A stretch of 64,000 nt of DNA, taken from Granulicella sp. S156 (GTDB lineage Bacteria; Acidobacteriota; Terriglobia; Terriglobales; Acidobacteriaceae). The stretch spans positions 234,644-298,643 of the forward strand of contig NZ_LMUH01000026.1 in NCBI RefSeq assembly GCF_009766105.1. The letters are read 5' to 3'. The position numbers were made by a program, and so were the translations under genes. Every line of letters begins with the position of its first letter. Positions within the stretch are counted from its first letter, which is position 1. Positions 62,040 to 64,000 of this stretch are shown here, one piece after another. Below the pieces are notes generated by a model. The model was given only the letters and a program-made list of their open reading frames with translations, was not told where the DNA came from and did not search any database.

Positions 62040-62192
62040 CAAAGGCGCTTTTGCTTTTGCTTTTGCTTTGCCTTTGCTCTTGCTTTTGCCTCTGTCTTTG
62101 CTTTTCTGGTTGTCATTCCGAGCGCAGCGAGCGAACCTGCTGTCTCCCGCTTTTTGCCTGCCTCACCCAGAAAAACGGTAGAAAGCAGGTTC
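62040..62192. repeat. Hexanucleotide tract plus family C inverted-repeat element (second copy)
   Basis: CTTTTG/CCTTTG/CTCTTG hexamers (62047-62105) run into TTTTCTGGTTGTCATTCCGA. GAACCTGCTGTCTCCCG (62133-62149) pairs with 62176-62192 (15/17). The element matches that at 42780-43000 and fills the gap before the VWA gene stop. Confidence 0.7.
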
Positions 62193-62210
62193 CTCCCCTT
62201 CGACTCCGCT

Positions 62211-64000
62211 CTAGTGAGGAGCCGCGGCAGGTGGCATTGTTTTGGCTGGCGTCGACGCCGGCGTCGCGGGCTGTGCAAACGGCTTCGTATACACCGGCGG
62301 CGCAAGACGGCTGACACTTGAAACCGGAATCTCGACCACCCCGAAGCGATTCGAAGGCACGTCATGGATGGCGATCCGCAGGTAACTCTCCTTCCTGACG
62401 GGAGCGCTTATCTGGAGATGAAACGCCACAGGTTGTTGCGTGAACCGCTTGTACGTCTCAGGCGTCAGGGTCAACTGGATCGTGTTCCCGATCGCATTCA
62501 ATAACTTTCCATTGGGATCGTAGACATAGGCCTTGAACTCGATAGTGCCTGTATGCATTCCGTCGGGTAGCTGCGTTAGCTGAAAATCACCCGGTAGAGC
62601 TACAAAATCCACATCGAAACGACGAAACGGGCCTTTGATCCTTTCGTTTGGATTGAGTTCGTTGCCAGGCGCAACAGTATCTTCGTCTGTCTTGGAGTCG
62701 GGTAGCACACGCACCTTGAAGAGGATGTCTCCGGGTGTTGGGGTGCCGCGGGTCATTGCAGTCGCAGCATAGGCTTCGGCCGAGTGCGCCGCAGTTGCAG
62801 CCGTTTCACGGATGGCGGTCGTGGGGGTTTGGTTTGGATCGTCCGCGTAGTAGCCGTGACGATAGGCGAGCTGAAGACCACGTGTAGCGAGGGTTCCGGT
62901 CAGGTTGACCTGGATCTTCCGGTACTCGCCCTTCCACTTGGAGTTCGACGGATTATAGGTCAGGGTGTAGTAGTTCGATCCGGAATCCATAGCCCTGGCC
63001 ACCGCGTCGGCGAGTCCGTTGGTGTTGTAGTAGGCGTGGCCCCCGGTGTCGTCGGCCAGCTGCTCCATCGTCGTGTGCTCCGTGGCCTGGCTGCCACTGA
63101 GCTTTGCGACGTCATTGCTGACTGCTGTGGGATTTCCATCATCCTTTTGACCGGAGTTTGCGACGCCCAAAGCAGGAACGGTCTTCGGGTTGCTGGCCTC
63201 TACGGGGTAAACGGCTACCTGCGCGCGGTTGAGCAGATTCGTCGTCTCGCGGAACTCCTTATTGTTCATCTCCATGACGGAGAAGGGATCCTTGAGGCTG
63301 GGGTCGGGAAGAATGTTCAGCGGAAACCCGCCGGAAAACCAGATCACGTTTTTACGGTCGGGAAAGTTCGCTAGATAATGCGCCAGCTCGTTGAAGGCGT
63401 CCAGCGTGTATTGCTGGCGAAGCTGCAACGGGAAAGACTGTTGTTCGGCTGCGAACTGCTGCAGGTTGGCGGACGTCTGCGCCATCACCGGTCCCATGTC
63501 GCTCGTTATATCGGAGAGGCTCTGTGTATCGGCGTCGTTCCCGGTAGGATCTTCCAGCAAAACCGAGGCGCGTGGAATGAGCTTGTGTTCAACGGCATCT
63601 TTCAGCATCTCAGGGTCGGAACTGAAGCCCTGCAACAATATAAGCCGATTGGTCAGTCCAAAGATAGCGATACGCGCGTTGGGAGCGGCGTGTATCACGT
63701 ACTGCTGCAACTGATTGCGGACGAAGCCCTGATCCTTCAGCGGCGTGTTCAGCGTGTCTAGCAGCAGGATATTCAGTGTTCCGTTGGGGGGGGCAGAGGT
63801 GTAATCCGTGAAGATGCCCGGCGGCAGCTTGGGAAGCTCTGGCCCGCGTGCCTGCGGTGCCGAGGAGGTGTGTTCCTCAAAGCTGAGGACCTGTTGTGGT
63901 GTCTTGCTCTCTAGCAGCTGGAAGCTGTCTTTGGTAAGCCCACGTATCGGATGACCGTTTTGGTCTTGCACCGCAACGTCGACCACGACGAGCTGCGTGC
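62211..64000 (-). CDS. Acidobacterial VWA-domain protein, 5' end outside window
   Basis: The frame runs off the right edge; the last 596 residues or so are present. A fragment of the N-terminal beta domain (VVVDVAVQDQNGHPIRGLTK, DSFQLLES) is followed by a VWA-type domain (about 70-390: LLLDTLNTPLKDQGFVRNQL, KNVIWFSGGFPLNI, EQLADDTGGHAYYNTNGLAD) and a C-terminal beta-rich region. VWA proteins of this build are numerous and secreted in Acidobacteriota. The MIDAS motif is degenerate (DTLNT in place of DxSxS). Function is unknown; the tail is rich in Pro and Ala. Confidence 0.82.
   Translation of the reverse strand, partial: TQLVVVDVAVQDQNGHPIRGLTKDSFQLLESKTPQQVLSFEEHTSSAPQARGPELPKLPPGIFTDYTSAPPNGTLNILLLDTLNTPLKDQGFVRNQLQQYVIHAAPNARIAIFGLTNRLILLQGFSSDPEMLKDAVEHKLIPRASVLLEDPTGNDADTQSLSDITSDMGPVMAQTSANLQQFAAEQQSFPLQLRQQYTLDAFNELAHYLANFPDRKNVIWFSGGFPLNILPDPSLKDPFSVMEMNNKEFRETTNLLNRAQVAVYPVEASNPKTVPALGVANSGQKDDGNPTAVSNDVAKLSGSQATEHTTMEQLADDTGGHAYYNTNGLADAVARAMDSGSNYYTLTYNPSNSKWKGEYRKIQVNLTGTLATRGLQLAYRHGYYADDPNQTPTTAIRETAATAAHSAEAYAATAMTRGTPTPGDILFKVRVLPDSKTDEDTVAPGNELNPNERIKGPFRRFDVDFVALPGDFQLTQLPDGMHTGTIEFKAYVYDPNGKLLNAIGNTIQLTLTPETYKRFTQQPVAFHLQISAPVRKESYLRIAIHDVPSNRFGVVEIPVSSVSRLAPPVYTKPFAQPATPASTPAKTMPPAAAPH

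Noticed and set aside
62040..62110. Lys/Gln/Ala-rich peptide encoded by the hexanucleotide tract
   Set aside because: It is a translation of the repeat (KAKQKQKQK type), not a gene.

Overview
The window looks like chromosomal DNA from an Acidobacteriota member of subdivision 1 (Terriglobia, near Granulicella, Edaphobacter or Terriglobus). That placement is inferred from gene content: a 1148-residue TonB-dependent receptor with an N-terminal carboxypeptidase-regulatory-like domain, a VWA protein of the acidobacterial secreted type, a CE15 esterase, a secreted GH38 mannosidase, a bacillithiol-type deacetylase, a coproheme decarboxylase, and many small palindromic intergenic repeats. The DNA is generally GC-rich. 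I see no rRNA, tRNA, CRISPR array, transposase or prophage.

Layout. 0-9 kb: end of a UPF0182 gene, CE15 esterase, amino-acid permease, TetR regulator, a secreted unknown, and a sigma/anti-sigma/membrane zinc-ribbon trio. 9-17.4 kb: MITE-like element, DHA2 drug exporter with divergent TetR, and a coupled mutS-anmK-oligopeptide-binding lipoprotein operon. 17.4-24.7 kb: hemX-hemA, an NAD(P)-binding protein, hemC, a MerC-domain protein, a ROK glucokinase-like protein and an alpha/beta hydrolase. 24.8-32.3 kb: DUF885 protein, a DtxR/MntR regulator facing a TonB receptor across a 62-bp palindrome, then HxlR facing an SDR. 32.3-39.5 kb: deoC plus a two-domain ALDH16-type dehydrogenase, then GH38. 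39.5-48 kb: hemD with a palindromic element inside its reading frame, S33 peptidase, nth, chdC/hemQ, DedA, SYLF protein, lpxL-like and lpxD, bshB1. 48-56 kb: propeller-like lipoprotein, homocysteine methyltransferase/MTHFR fusion, xseB, a zeta-toxin module with a 53-residue upstream partner, polyprenyl synthase, YajQ, TatD. 56-64 kb: metG, a CorE-like sigma factor with a cysteine tail preceded by a 28-residue metallothionein-like peptide, an MFS transporter, and a truncated VWA protein.

Themes. Five heme-pathway genes (hemX, hemA, hemC, hemD, chdC) lie in this stretch but in four separate places; chdC indicates the coproporphyrin-dependent route. Envelope functions recur (lpxL/lpxD, anmK, DedA, SYLF). 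At least five families of short interspersed palindromic repeats fill the gaps between genes, one of them in frame inside hemD and another supplying hemD's stop codon.

Most notable: the metallothionein-like peptide with its CorE-like sigma factor, the in-frame palindromic element in hemD, the metal-regulator palindrome at the receptor start codon, and the small-gene/zeta-toxin pair.
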